Below are positions 25,167-37,423 of a DNA stretch of 37,944 nucleotides, piece by piece. This DNA comes from JBCCFW01 sp039029535 (GTDB taxonomy: Bacteria; Acidobacteriota; JBCCFW01), in contig JBCCFW010000058.1 of NCBI GenBank assembly GCA_039029535.1, forward strand, positions 1 to 37,944, in the 5' to 3' direction. A program made the position numbers and the translations under genes. The first letter of the stretch is position 1, and every line of letters begins with the position of its first letter. The notes below the pieces were generated by a model. The model saw nothing but the letters and a program-made list of their open reading frames with translations. It was not told the DNA's origin and did no database searches.

Positions 25167-25930
25167 GCGTGATGAGACGGGGGCTCGCCAGCTCCCGTCT
25201 CGGCTGCCACCATCGCAGCGTGTCCGAAGCCGTCCTCATGATCGACGACGACGCCGAGCTGGCGGCGATGGTGGCCGAGTACCTCGGTGAGGCCGGTTTC
25301 GTCGTCGACACCTGTCTCGGCGCCCGCGAGGGGCTGGAGCGCTTGGCGTCCGGTGACTACCAGGCGGTGTTGCTCGACCTCATGATGCCGGAGCTCGATG
25401 GCTGGGAGACCTGCCGCCTCATTCGCGAATCGAGCGACGTGCCCATCCTCATGCTCACGGCGCGAGGCGAGGCGAGCGATCGCATCGTCGGTCTCGAGCT
25501 CGGGGCCGACGACTACCTCGCCAAGCCCTTCGACCCACGAGAGCTCCTCGCCCGCCTGCGTGCGGTGCTACGCCGAACGCAGCGAGGACCGACGGGCGGG
25601 GAGGTCGGGGTGCCGATCCTGCGCTTCGGTCGCCTGGAGATCGACCGCGACGCGCGGGTCGTGCGGCTCGACGGTGAAGAGCGGGTGTTGACCGGGCAGC
25701 AGTTCGACCTGGTCGTGCACCTGGCCGAGAACGCGGGCCGGGTGCTCTCCCGGGAGCAGCTCGCCGAGAGCGTGAAGGGGGAGCCCCACCTGCCCTTCGA
25801 GCGCAGCATCGACGTGCAGGTCTCGCGCATCCGCGCGGTCCTCGAAGACGATCCGAAGAAGCCGCGTCGCCTCCTGACCGTGCGGGGGGCCGGCTACGTG
25901 TTCGCCCGCAAGCAGGACGCCGACGACTGA
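25163..25930 (+). CDS. OmpR/PhoB-family response regulator
   Basis: This two-component regulator has a complete receiver: acidic residues in LMIDDDAEL (28-30), phospho-acceptor Asp72 in LLDLMMPELDG, Thr99 in MLTAR and Lys121 in YLAKPF. The C-terminal winged helix (about 155-250) ends with IDVQVSRIRAVLEDDPKKPRRLLTVRGAGYVF. GTG at 25163 overlaps the previous stop (GTGA). GTG at 25220 would remove an odd 19-residue leader and place the start where relatives begin (SEAVLMIDDD), but has no good ribosome-binding site. The start is therefore uncertain. The partner kinase follows after 13 bases. Confidence 0.9.
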   Translation: MSVMRRGLASSRLGCHHRSVSEAVLMIDDDAELAAMVAEYLGEAGFVVDTCLGAREGLERLASGDYQAVLLDLMMPELDGWETCRLIRESSDVPILMLTARGEASDRIVGLELGADDYLAKPFDPRELLARLRAVLRRTQRGPTGGEVGVPILRFGRLEIDRDARVVRLDGEERVLTGQQFDLVVHLAENAGRVLSREQLAESVKGEPHLPFERSIDVQVSRIRAVLEDDPKKPRRLLTVRGAGYVFARKQDADD

Positions 25931-25943
25931 GACCGGAGCGGTC

Positions 25944-27230
25944 ATGCGCAAGCTGTACGTCCAGATCTACCTGACCTGTGTCGGGATCCTGTTGTTGTTC
26001 CTGCTGCTGGCCACGGCGGGCTGGCTCACGCGACCGGTGGGACCGCGGGGCAATGCTCTCGACATCGTCTCGGTCGTCATCGGGGAACACCTGTTTCCAC
26101 GTCATGTTCCGGACGAAATGAATCAGGAGCACCTCGAGCACCTCACGGTGCATTGGCCCATCGACTGGGCCCTGCACGACGAGGACGGTCGTCGGATCGC
26201 GGCGGTCGGCGAGGAGCTCCCGGAGCCAGACACCCGTCGTCGTCAGAGCGGTTGGGTCGGGCTCACCTCCGCCCGCCATGCCCTGGCCCTGCGTCTCCCC
26301 GACGGACGCTGGTCGGTCATGCGGCTCCGGGGCGCACCCTCTCCGCTGGCTCACGTCACCTTCATGCTGGGCCTGTTCGCCATCGCCATCGCGATCGGTT
26401 CCTTCCCGGTCGTTCGACGGATCACGGGACGGCTCGAGCGACTTCAGCGGCGGGTCGATGAGCTGGGGGCGGGCAACCTCGACGTGCGAGTGAAGGTCGA
26501 GGGGAGAGACGAGGTCGCGGACCTGGCGGTGAGCTTCAACTCCGCCGCCGAGCGGATCCAGACCCTGGTGGGCTCGCAAGCGCGTCTCCTCGCGGCGGTC
26601 TCACACGAGCTGCGCTCACCGCTGGCACGCCTGCGCGTGGCGGCGGAGCTGGCGACGAAGGAACGTCCCGACCTGCGCGATCGATTGAGCGGCGAGATCG
26701 ACGAGCTCGACGGGCTCATCGAGGAGCTGCTGCTCGCGAGTCGTCTCGAAGCTCGATCCGAGATCGAGCAACGGGACGAGATCGACCTGCTCGCTCTGGC
26801 GGCGGAAGAAGCGTCGCGAATCGGCCTGGAGGCAGGAGGAGAGTCCGTCGTGCTGACGGGTGAGGCGCGCTTGCTCCGGCGGGCCGTCCGCAACCTCGTC
26901 GAGAACGCGCGACGTCACGGTGGCGAGGGTGTGATCGAGGTGAGCGTCCGACGTGAGGACGATGCCGCGGTGCTGACGGTGGCCGACGAGGGGCCGGGCG
27001 TTCCGGCGGAGGAGCGCGAACGGATCTTCGAGCCCTTCGCGCGGCTTCGTGGCGAGGACACGCCTGGCGTGGGGCTCGGGCTCGCGCTGGTCGCGTCGAT
27101 CGCGAAGCAGCACGGTGGAGCGGTGAGCTGTCGGGAGGCCGAGCGAGGTGGGGCGGTGTTCGAGATCGAGCTGCCGGTGGGTCGAGCTGAAGCTCAGCTC
27201 CGACAGAGCGCCAGCGAGAGCAGGGCGTAG
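25944..27230 (+). CDS. Sensor histidine kinase, CpxA-like arrangement
   Basis: This 428-residue inner-membrane kinase has a first helix (about 8-28) and a periplasmic sensor region of roughly 105 residues. A second helix (about 137-157) leads to a HAMP linker (about 158-210). His221 in AVSHELRSPLARL is the phosphorylated residue. The ATPase domain has the N box (RNLVENARRHG, 316-326), DEGPGVP and GVGLGLAL. It should phosphorylate the regulator encoded just upstream. Its last 37 bases overlap the end of the convergent M20 peptidase gene, so the two genes meet tail to tail. Confidence 0.93.
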   Translation: MRKLYVQIYLTCVGILLLFLLLATAGWLTRPVGPRGNALDIVSVVIGEHLFPRHVPDEMNQEHLEHLTVHWPIDWALHDEDGRRIAAVGEELPEPDTRRRQSGWVGLTSARHALALRLPDGRWSVMRLRGAPSPLAHVTFMLGLFAIAIAIGSFPVVRRITGRLERLQRRVDELGAGNLDVRVKVEGRDEVADLAVSFNSAAERIQTLVGSQARLLAAVSHELRSPLARLRVAAELATKERPDLRDRLSGEIDELDGLIEELLLASRLEARSEIEQRDEIDLLALAAEEASRIGLEAGGESVVLTGEARLLRRAVRNLVENARRHGGEGVIEVSVRREDDAAVLTVADEGPGVPAEERERIFEPFARLRGEDTPGVGLGLALVASIAKQHGGAVSCREAERGGAVFEIELPVGRAEAQLRQSASESRA

Positions 27231-28434
27231 CCGCTCACCGACTCCTTCAGTAGCTCGAGGCTCACGCTCTCGGCCACTGCGTGCATGACCTTCATGGTGC
27301 CGGGGCCGTAGCCGAGGCAGGTCACGCCTGCCGCGTGCAGCCAGCCACCGTCGGAGGCGAAGTCCCAGGGGATGACCTCGACGTCGCGATCGAGCCCCTC
27401 GCAGAGCAGGGAGTGGGCCCCGGTGAACAGCGGTCCATTGCGATCGGTCCCGAACGGCTTCGACACGCGGTCGATGTCGCGCTCGACACCGGTCCACGAA
27501 CGGAGCGGGCGTGACGGCGTCGCCACCGCGGAGGTGATGTCCTCGCCGCAGCAGCTCTTCGCCACCGCGGCCACGCGTTCGTGGATCTCCTCCGGCGTCT
27601 CGCTGGGAACGTGACGCCAGTCGAGCACGAGCTGGACCTCGGACGGGATGACGTTGACCGAGGCCGGACGCGCGCTGACCTGCGTGGGGGCCACCGACGA
27701 CGGACCGAGCTGGGGGTCCTCGTCGTGAGCGACCTCGTCCTCGAGACGCGTGAGGAAGCGGGCGAGCGAGTAGTGCGGGTTGCGACCCCAGTCTGGACGC
27801 GAGGCGTGGGCAGCACGACCGTGAAAGGTCAGCTCGACCTCCGTGCGACCGCGGTGACCGAAGGCGAGACAGCCTCCCGAGGGCTCGCCGATGACGGCGG
27901 TCGCACAGCGTGGACCCTCGTCGACGAAGACCGACGCGCCGAGGCCGCCGACTTCTTCTTGCACGAAGGCGGCGACGAGCACGTCGCGTCGTCGCGTGAT
28001 GCCGTTCTCACGACACCAGTCACGCAACCACGCCGCGCCGTGCACCTGACCGATCAGCGACGACTTCGTGTCGGTCGAGCCACGGCCGTAGAGCAGGCCG
28101 TCCTCGATGACGCCGCTGAACGGGGGGTGGGGCCAGGCGCTCTCGTCTCCGACATCGACGACGTCGAGGTGGGAGCAGAGCAGCACGGCCCCATCGTCGG
28201 CCCGCTCGTCCTCGGGGGCGTCGGCACGGATCCAACCGAGCACGTTGCCGGCTCGATCGATGGACACCTCGTCGTAGCCGAGGCGTTCCATCATGGCGAC
28301 GGTGCAGCGGGCTGCTGCTTCCTCGTCGCCGGAGAACGAGGGGATGCGGACGATCTCCTGGCAGGCGTCGACCGCGGCCTGGGCTCGGTCGGCCGGGAGC
28401 GAGCCCAGGCTGGCGAGCGGAGCGTCGCCGCCGG

Positions 28435-28438
<4 letters not shown>
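27194..28438 (-). CDS. M20-family metallopeptidase (ArgE/DapE/YgeY type)
   Basis: This 414-residue zinc hydrolase removes acyl or peptide groups from amino acids; the substrate cannot be read from the sequence. Metal ligands and active-site residues are visible: His90 and Asp92 in CSHLDVVD, Asp123 in GRGSTDTKSS, the Glu161-Glu162 pair in VQEEVGG and Glu185 in IGEPSGG. The dimerisation domain begins near HRGRTEVELTFHGRAAHAS. The ending DFASDGGWLHAAGVTCLGYGPG recalls YgeY. GTG at 28438 overlaps the argS stop (GTGA); the frame runs further upstream but only inside argS. Confidence 0.9.
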
Positions 28439-30450
<2,012 letters not shown>

Positions 30451-30459
30451 GGATCAATC

Positions 30460-30473
30460 TCCTTGGCCAAGGA
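30460..30473. promoter_or_regulatory. Perfect 14-base palindrome covering the argS ribosome-binding site
   Basis: TCCTTGGCCAAGGA is a perfect palindrome. On the argS strand its AAGGA is part of the Shine-Dalgarno sequence, so the mRNA could fold as UCCUU-GGCC-AAGGA and hide it. The stem is only five base pairs, so any effect on translation would be modest. Confidence 0.35.
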
Positions 30474-30526
30474 TGGCCGAGAAGGGGTGCTGACGGGAAC
30501 CCCGAGAGGGGACGCCCGGGGGGCGG

Positions 30527-32392
30527 TCAGCGGCGGAGGGAGGGGAGACGACGGACGGGCGGGCGCGGGCCAGGCGGGAGGCTGACGGCCGACACCTTGG
30601 ACGAGCGCTCTTCCAGGCCGTTCGTCGTCACGCCCACCACGCGGTAGAAGTAGCGGGTGAGCGGCTCGACGGTGTCGTCGAGGAAGCTGTAGGAGGCCGG
30701 TTGGTCGGGCCAGGACTCCGCCGGCATGAGCAGGCCGTTCATCCGGATCCAGGGACCCGAAGCCCGTTGCGCACGCTCGATGACCCAACCGGCGAGGTCG
30801 TCCTCGTTGTCGGTGTGCCAGTCGAGTCGAATCTGGCCCGCATCGATGGTCGTCCCGATGCGCGTGAGCACGAAGGGGTAGCGGGCGTCGATGTCGACCT
30901 CGAGTCGGAGCCCTCCGGCGTCGTCGGCCGAGTCCGTCGGAAGGGGCGGTCCGTTGGCGTCGGGGCGCTGCACCAGCACGAGGACCTCCTCGAGCTCGGC
31001 GCCGGCCAGCTTCAGCGGCTCCTCGTCGATCGGGAGCCGCAGGACGGCGCCGTCGACCAGGGTCACGAAGAGCTCGGCCTGGACCGTCGAGTCGCCCTGG
31101 AAGCGGACCTGGAGACCGCCCACGAGAGGGGTGTCCACGAGGCAGCGCCACTGACCCATCGGCGGCAGCTCGGTCTCGCCCAGGGCGAGCACTTCGGGCA
31201 TGCGGCTGAGTCGGGCGTCGGCCGTGGGCGTGAGGCCCTCGCCGAGCTCCTGCTCGAGGTGCCAGGCGTGGTAGCGCGAGACGCTCTCGGACAGGCTCGT
31301 CTCTCGCTGAGCGAGGAACTCGTCGAACGCAGCGAGCAAGGCTGCCCGTCGCTCGCCCAGCGTCGGGGCCGTCGTGTCGTCATCAGCGTCGGTGTCCCGC
31401 GTGGAGCGCGCGGACTCGGCCAGCGCCTTCCAGAGGCTGGGCAGGTGCTGCTGGCTCAGCTTGGTCTCCTGCACCAGGTACTCGAGGAAGGCTGCGTCGC
31501 CACGGCAGGCGAGCACGCCCGGGCTGGCCCAGGCCCGGCGCGCGTGCTGCGCGACGCTCGGGTCTTCCGCCGGGGGCAGGAGGTCGAGAGGAGAGAGGTC
31601 GTCCTCGGTGAGCGCGACGTAGGCACGCGCTGCCGCCTGGCTGGCGAAGGCCTCGATCCACGTGTCGAGCAGCGGATCGTCGTCGGCTTCGATGGCCAGG
31701 CGCTGCCAGGTCGAGTGATAGGCGAGGGTCTCGGTGAGCTCCGCTCGTGAGAGGTCGGGCGAGACGACGCAGAAGCGTCGGGCGCCCTGCACGGCGTGAC
31801 CGAGCGGGAAGGCGCTGCGCGCCAGCCAGACCTCGAGGCCCTCGATGTCCAGCTCGTCGAGCACCTGCTGGACGAGGTTCACCGCGTCGGGCACGCCGTC
31901 GTCGTCGCGGTCGCGCGATGAGAGCGCGTGGGCCGAACCGGCGCTGGTCTCGTAGTGGATGACCGAGCCGTCGGCTGCTTCGACCTCGCGAGGAGCGGAG
32001 AGCTGCGGCGGTCGTAGCAGGGCCTCGAGCTCGGCGCTGCGCGCTTCGCCGATGAGACGCGGCTCGCGCTCGATGACGCGGTAGAGAAGGTTGCCCGAGT
32101 CGAGACCGACCGGCAGGCGGTCGAGGAGGGGCTGAGGGTTCGCGTCGGGGAGGGTGACGCCGTCATCGACACCGAGGTCGGCCAGGGGGCCTTGACGCAG
32201 CTCGGCGGCCATCTCGTCCAGGGCTGGCCCCTCGACGTGCTGACCGAGGACCTCGGGAGTGACTGCAACGCCGGGCCAGGTCTCCGCGTGGAGAGCCGTG
32301 CTGAGGGCGAGCGACAGCACGACGACGGCGGCCCGACGGGCGGCCGTCCACCGCTCGAACGGCGGCAGGAAGACGCGTGGCGTGTCTGTCAT
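30527..32392 (-). CDS. Exported protein resembling the MXAN_6640 putative-metalloprotease family, with FN3-like C-terminus
   Basis: This 621-residue protein has an N-terminal export signal (about 17-36, ending LHAE). The segment IHYETSAGSAHALSSRDRDDDGVPDAVNLVQQVLDEL (about 145-181) resembles the start of the MXAN_6640 family, which usually carries a His-Glu-x-x-His zinc site. Here the matching region reads AYHSTWQRL (about 224-232), followed by TWIEAFAS where the family has an accessory Glu. The protease motif is therefore absent or degenerate. The C-terminus (about 525-605) looks like a fibronectin type III repeat (IRLDWHTDNEDDLAGWVIERA). An extracytoplasmic non-enzymatic role is a guess. 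ATG at 32392 has no clear ribosome-binding site. Confidence 0.75.
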   Translation of the reverse strand: MTDTPRVFLPPFERWTAARRAAVVVLSLALSTALHAETWPGVAVTPEVLGQHVEGPALDEMAAELRQGPLADLGVDDGVTLPDANPQPLLDRLPVGLDSGNLLYRVIEREPRLIGEARSAELEALLRPPQLSAPREVEAADGSVIHYETSAGSAHALSSRDRDDDGVPDAVNLVQQVLDELDIEGLEVWLARSAFPLGHAVQGARRFCVVSPDLSRAELTETLAYHSTWQRLAIEADDDPLLDTWIEAFASQAAARAYVALTEDDLSPLDLLPPAEDPSVAQHARRAWASPGVLACRGDAAFLEYLVQETKLSQQHLPSLWKALAESARSTRDTDADDDTTAPTLGERRAALLAAFDEFLAQRETSLSESVSRYHAWHLEQELGEGLTPTADARLSRMPEVLALGETELPPMGQWRCLVDTPLVGGLQVRFQGDSTVQAELFVTLVDGAVLRLPIDEEPLKLAGAELEEVLVLVQRPDANGPPLPTDSADDAGGLRLEVDIDARYPFVLTRIGTTIDAGQIRLDWHTDNEDDLAGWVIERAQRASGPWIRMNGLLMPAESWPDQPASYSFLDDTVEPLTRYFYRVVGVTTNGLEERSSKVSAVSLPPGPRPPVRRLPSLRR

Positions 32393-32466
32393 GGCGAAAA
32401 GAAGTTGGCGGCCGAGCCGCCTGGAACGTCCGAACCCCCGAATTCGGCCGCTCCTCGAACGAACTC

Positions 32467-32495
32467 AAGGTACTGCTGGTCCCCGGGCCCGTCAA
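32467..32495 (-). promoter_or_regulatory. Weak sigma-70-type promoter for the MXAN_6640-like gene
   Basis: On the minus strand TTGACG (32495-32490) and TACCTT (32472-32467) are 17 bases apart. The -35 matches five of six positions but the -10 only three. It would start transcription near 32460, about 68 bases before the ATG at 32392. This is a tentative call. Confidence 0.25.
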
Positions 32496-32540
32496 GGCGA
32501 TCATGTGGCGGAACGGGGCGTCTCGGGGCGAGAAGCCTCG

Positions 32541-32957
32541 CTACACCGCCGGTGGCGCCGGATCCCGTGATGTCCAGTGGAGGATCTCCAAGGGATTTCC
32601 CCAGGGATCGTCGAAGAAGACGGCGTAGTAGGTGGGGCCGTAGGCGCTCATGAGCTTGGGGCCGCTGACCTCGCGGGCCCCGGCCTCGGCGACGACCCGG
32701 GCGAGTCGGTCGACCTCCTCGCGACTGTCCACCCAGAAGGCGATGCGATTCACGCAGCCCGCGTGACCGGGGGCCTCGGTGATCCCGAACCAGGGCCGGG
32801 ACGGACCGCTGCCCGCGGGAACCGTCCAGCTCCGGAAGTCCTGACCTCCCTCGTAGTGGGAGAACCCGAGCTGGGGGATGAAGGCGCCGTAGAACTCGAC
32901 GCCGCGGGCGAGGTCTCCGACCCGCTGATCGACGTGGCTGAAGGGGTTCGAGGGCAT
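32541..32957 (-). CDS. VOC (glyoxalase/bleomycin-resistance) family protein
   Basis: This 138-residue protein is a single-chain VOC-superfamily member with paired beta-alpha-beta-beta-beta modules. It starts SHVDQRVGDLARGVEFYGAFIPQLGF and ends YYAVFFDDPWGNPLEILHW, the usual metal-binding C-terminal module with Asp-Pro-x-Gly-Asn and a Glu ligand. The family includes dioxygenases, glyoxalases and antibiotic-binding proteins, and the substrate cannot be read from sequence. ATG at 32957 has AAGG upstream. It is divergent from the kinase gene and 148 bases upstream of the MXAN_6640-like gene on the same strand. Confidence 0.88.
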   Translation of the reverse strand: MPSNPFSHVDQRVGDLARGVEFYGAFIPQLGFSHYEGGQDFRSWTVPAGSGPSRPWFGITEAPGHAGCVNRIAFWVDSREEVDRLARVVAEAGAREVSGPKLMSAYGPTYYAVFFDDPWGNPLEILHWTSRDPAPPAV

Positions 32958-33019
32958 GACTGACCTTGGGCGTCGACCTCGGTGAGCTCGGGAAAACCGA
33001 GCTTCGGGCAGGGCGCCTG

Positions 33020-33048
33020 TTGGGTCCGGGCTGCGCGAATCATAGAAT
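33020..33048 (+). promoter_or_regulatory. Sigma-70-type promoter for the kinase gene
   Basis: TTGGGT (33020-33025) and TAGAAT (33043-33048) are 17 bases apart. The -10 matches five of six consensus positions, the -35 only three. Transcription would begin near 33055, giving a leader of about 43 bases before ATG 33098. The -10 is the same as in the yebC promoter. Confidence 0.4.
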
Positions 33049-33097
33049 CGGAGGCTCCGCGTGAGAGCCTGCCGGACGTTCCGGCGAAGAGGACCCG

Positions 33098-35758
<2,661 letters not shown>

Positions 35759-35840
35759 GACGTCTTTCGGCGACTCGACCCTGAGATTGCGGGCCTTGCC
35801 GGTGCGTCGGATCCGGGCATGAGCCGAGCGAGCGCGACGA

Positions 35841-35858
35841 CGCCTACCTCAGTAGGCG
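35841..35858. terminator. Hairpin between convergent genes
   Basis: CGCCTAC at 35841-35847 pairs perfectly with GTAGGCG at 35852-35858 around CTCA. It lies in the 155-base gap between the end of the kinase gene and the end of the PocR-like gene, where a two-way terminator would serve both. No U-tract is present, so this is a moderate call. Confidence 0.4.
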
Positions 35859-35913
35859 AGGAGTGCGAAGTCGAAGGTGAAGGCTCGGAGACGACGTGCC
35901 GCCACGCCCGCAA

Positions 35914-36510
35914 TCAGAACAGCCCGCGGAGGTCTTGTGAGTCGAGGAGCGTGTCCTCGTAGCGCTTCATCTCGTCGGTGCCGTCGATGAGCTCGCCGTC
36001 CTTGCTCACGAGCTCGCCGAGGTTCTCCGACGACGCCTGGAGCTGCATCTTCGAGACGAGGTAGCTCTGGTAGTTGGCGAAGGCGACCTCCTGGAGCACC
36101 ACGCAGAGGAGGTGCGCCAGCCGGTGACCGACCTTGGCGACGCCCACCGGCTCGTCCCCGCCCTCTTCGGACTCGAACGGACCGACGAGGAGGTAGCCGA
36201 TGGTGTCGAACTGGTTCTCGATCCGCGCCTGCACGAAGGTCGTGCCGTCGGGACAACGCAGCGGCAGGTACTTGTCGGTCGTGTCCTTGGCCAGCGGGAG
36301 CGTGGCCCGGCAGCCGGGGCAGTCGGCCTTGCTGTCGGGGCAGTCGCGGGCGGTGAGCGGCTCGCCCTGGAGCAGGGTGCCGTCGACCTCCATGACGAGG
36401 GCGGTCAGCTCGTGTGCCTCGCTGAACTCGCGCACCAGGTTCTGGAGCGACTCCTCGTTGATGAGGTCCGAGAGCTTGAGGTCGTGCTCGAGACGGTCGT
36501 AGACGGTCAT
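35914..36510 (-). CDS. PocR-like sensory-domain protein coupled to the MglA-like GTPase
   Basis: This 198-residue soluble protein opens with LSDLINEESLQNLVREFSEAHELTALVMEVDGTLL, which resembles the start of PocR ligand-binding domains. Four Cys residues (57, 64, 67 and 86; the first three as C-x6-C-x2-C) could bind a metal or small cofactor; PocR domains also have conserved Cys residues. A fifth Cys is at 136. The C-terminus is helical and acidic. No DNA-binding or signalling-output domain is attached. ATG at 36510 overlaps the GTPase stop by ATGA, so the two proteins are made together. I infer that it senses a ligand and acts on the GTPase, perhaps as MglB-type regulators do. Confidence 0.75.
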   Translation of the reverse strand: MTVYDRLEHDLKLSDLINEESLQNLVREFSEAHELTALVMEVDGTLLQGEPLTARDCPDSKADCPGCRATLPLAKDTTDKYLPLRCPDGTTFVQARIENQFDTIGYLLVGPFESEEGGDEPVGVAKVGHRLAHLLCVVLQEVAFANYQSYLVSKMQLQASSENLGELVSKDGELIDGTDEMKRYEDTLLDSQDLRGLF

Positions 36511-37202
36511 GCCTGCGCCTCCTGGGAGGGGGGCGCATCCGGTCGCTTGGGGAGCTGGAAGTTCACGAGCACGTGCTGGAGGAATGCGCGCTCGTTGAGA
36601 CCGGCCTTGTGGACCTGGGGCACGCTGCGGACGACCGCGCGGAAGGTCTTGCGGAGAGCTCCGACCAGGGTCTCGAGGACTCCCTCGCCCTTGGAGGCGA
36701 TGGCCGGGTAGCACGGGACGCCGCGGGCTTTCCAGGCAGCGGTGAGCTCTTCCATCGGGCGGACCCCGGGGAGATCACGCTTGTTGAACTGGACCACCAG
36801 GGGCATCGACTTGCCGTCAACCTTGAGCTCCTCCAGGTTGTTCATCAGGTTCTGGAAGCTGAACGCGTTGGCCTTGACCGCCGAGGGCTGCGAGTCGGCC
36901 ACGAACACCAGGCCGTCGACTCCTTGCAGCACCATCTTTCGAGTGTGGTTGTAAGCCACCTGACCCGGCACCGTGTAGAGCTGAGCCGACAGGGTGTAGC
37001 CGTTGCCGAACGGAACGTTCAGCGGCAGCAGGTCGAAGAAGATCGTCCGGTCGTCCCGGACGTTGTTCATCGACATGAGCTTGCCGCGCAGCTCGGGCTT
37101 CAGCAGCTCGTGGAGCTGCTCGAGGTTGGTGGTCTTCCCACACATGGCCGGCCCGTAGTAGACCAGCTTCAGTTCTATCTGCTTGCCACGAAACAGGGGC
37201 AT
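36507..37202 (-). CDS. MglA-like small Ras-family GTPase
   Basis: This 231-residue GTPase closely resembles MglA, the polarity switch for gliding in Myxococcus. G1 is GPAMCGKTTN (17-26), a switch region reads DDRTIFFDLLPL (50-61), G3 is YTVPGQVAYNHTRK (76-89) and G4 is QFNKRD (138-143). As in MglA, the usual Asp of the DxxG motif is replaced by the TVPGQ form. It is about 35 residues longer than MglA, with an extra C-terminal tail (NERAFLQHVLVNFQLPKRP). ATG at 37202 has GGGGAG five bases upstream. No MglB (roadblock) gene is adjacent; a PocR-like gene takes that place. Confidence 0.88.
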   Translation of the reverse strand: MPLFRGKQIELKLVYYGPAMCGKTTNLEQLHELLKPELRGKLMSMNNVRDDRTIFFDLLPLNVPFGNGYTLSAQLYTVPGQVAYNHTRKMVLQGVDGLVFVADSQPSAVKANAFSFQNLMNNLEELKVDGKSMPLVVQFNKRDLPGVRPMEELTAAWKARGVPCYPAIASKGEGVLETLVGALRKTFRAVVRSVPQVHKAGLNERAFLQHVLVNFQLPKRPDAPPSQEAQA

Positions 37203-37218
37203 TTCGACTCCCCGTCAG

Positions 37219-37224
37219 ATTATA
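37219..37224 (-). promoter_or_regulatory. Consensus -10 box (TATAAT) upstream of the MglA-like gene
   Basis: The minus strand reads TATAAT at 37224-37219, a perfect -10. No good -35 is present at 16-18 bases spacing. Transcription would start near 37212, giving a leader of only about ten bases that still includes the GGGGAG ribosome-binding site. Confidence 0.35.
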
Positions 37225-37372
37225 GACCCCTCTCAGGCAGAGATCGCTTCACTTGGAGGAGTTCCAGGGAGAAGTGAACGGAACGTCCTCCGAGGTTCCC
37301 CGGGAAGTCGGGCGAGTGGGGTCGATGTCGGGCCGGAACGGGGCGAGTGGGCGGCTTTCGGCTCGGCGCACG

Positions 37373-37404
37373 AAAAAGGCCGCCGCCAGCAGGCGACGGC
37401 CTTT
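37373..37404 (-). terminator. Intrinsic terminator of the aldehyde dehydrogenase gene
   Basis: On the minus strand AAAGGCCGTCGCC (37404-37392) pairs with GGCGGCGGCCTTT (37387-37375) around TGCT, with one G-U pair, and the stem runs into TTTTT (37377-37373). It lies about 20 bases past the stop at 37424. This is the only classic stem plus U-tract terminator in the window. Confidence 0.85.
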
Positions 37405-37423
37405 GGCTCGGACCGACGCCGCT

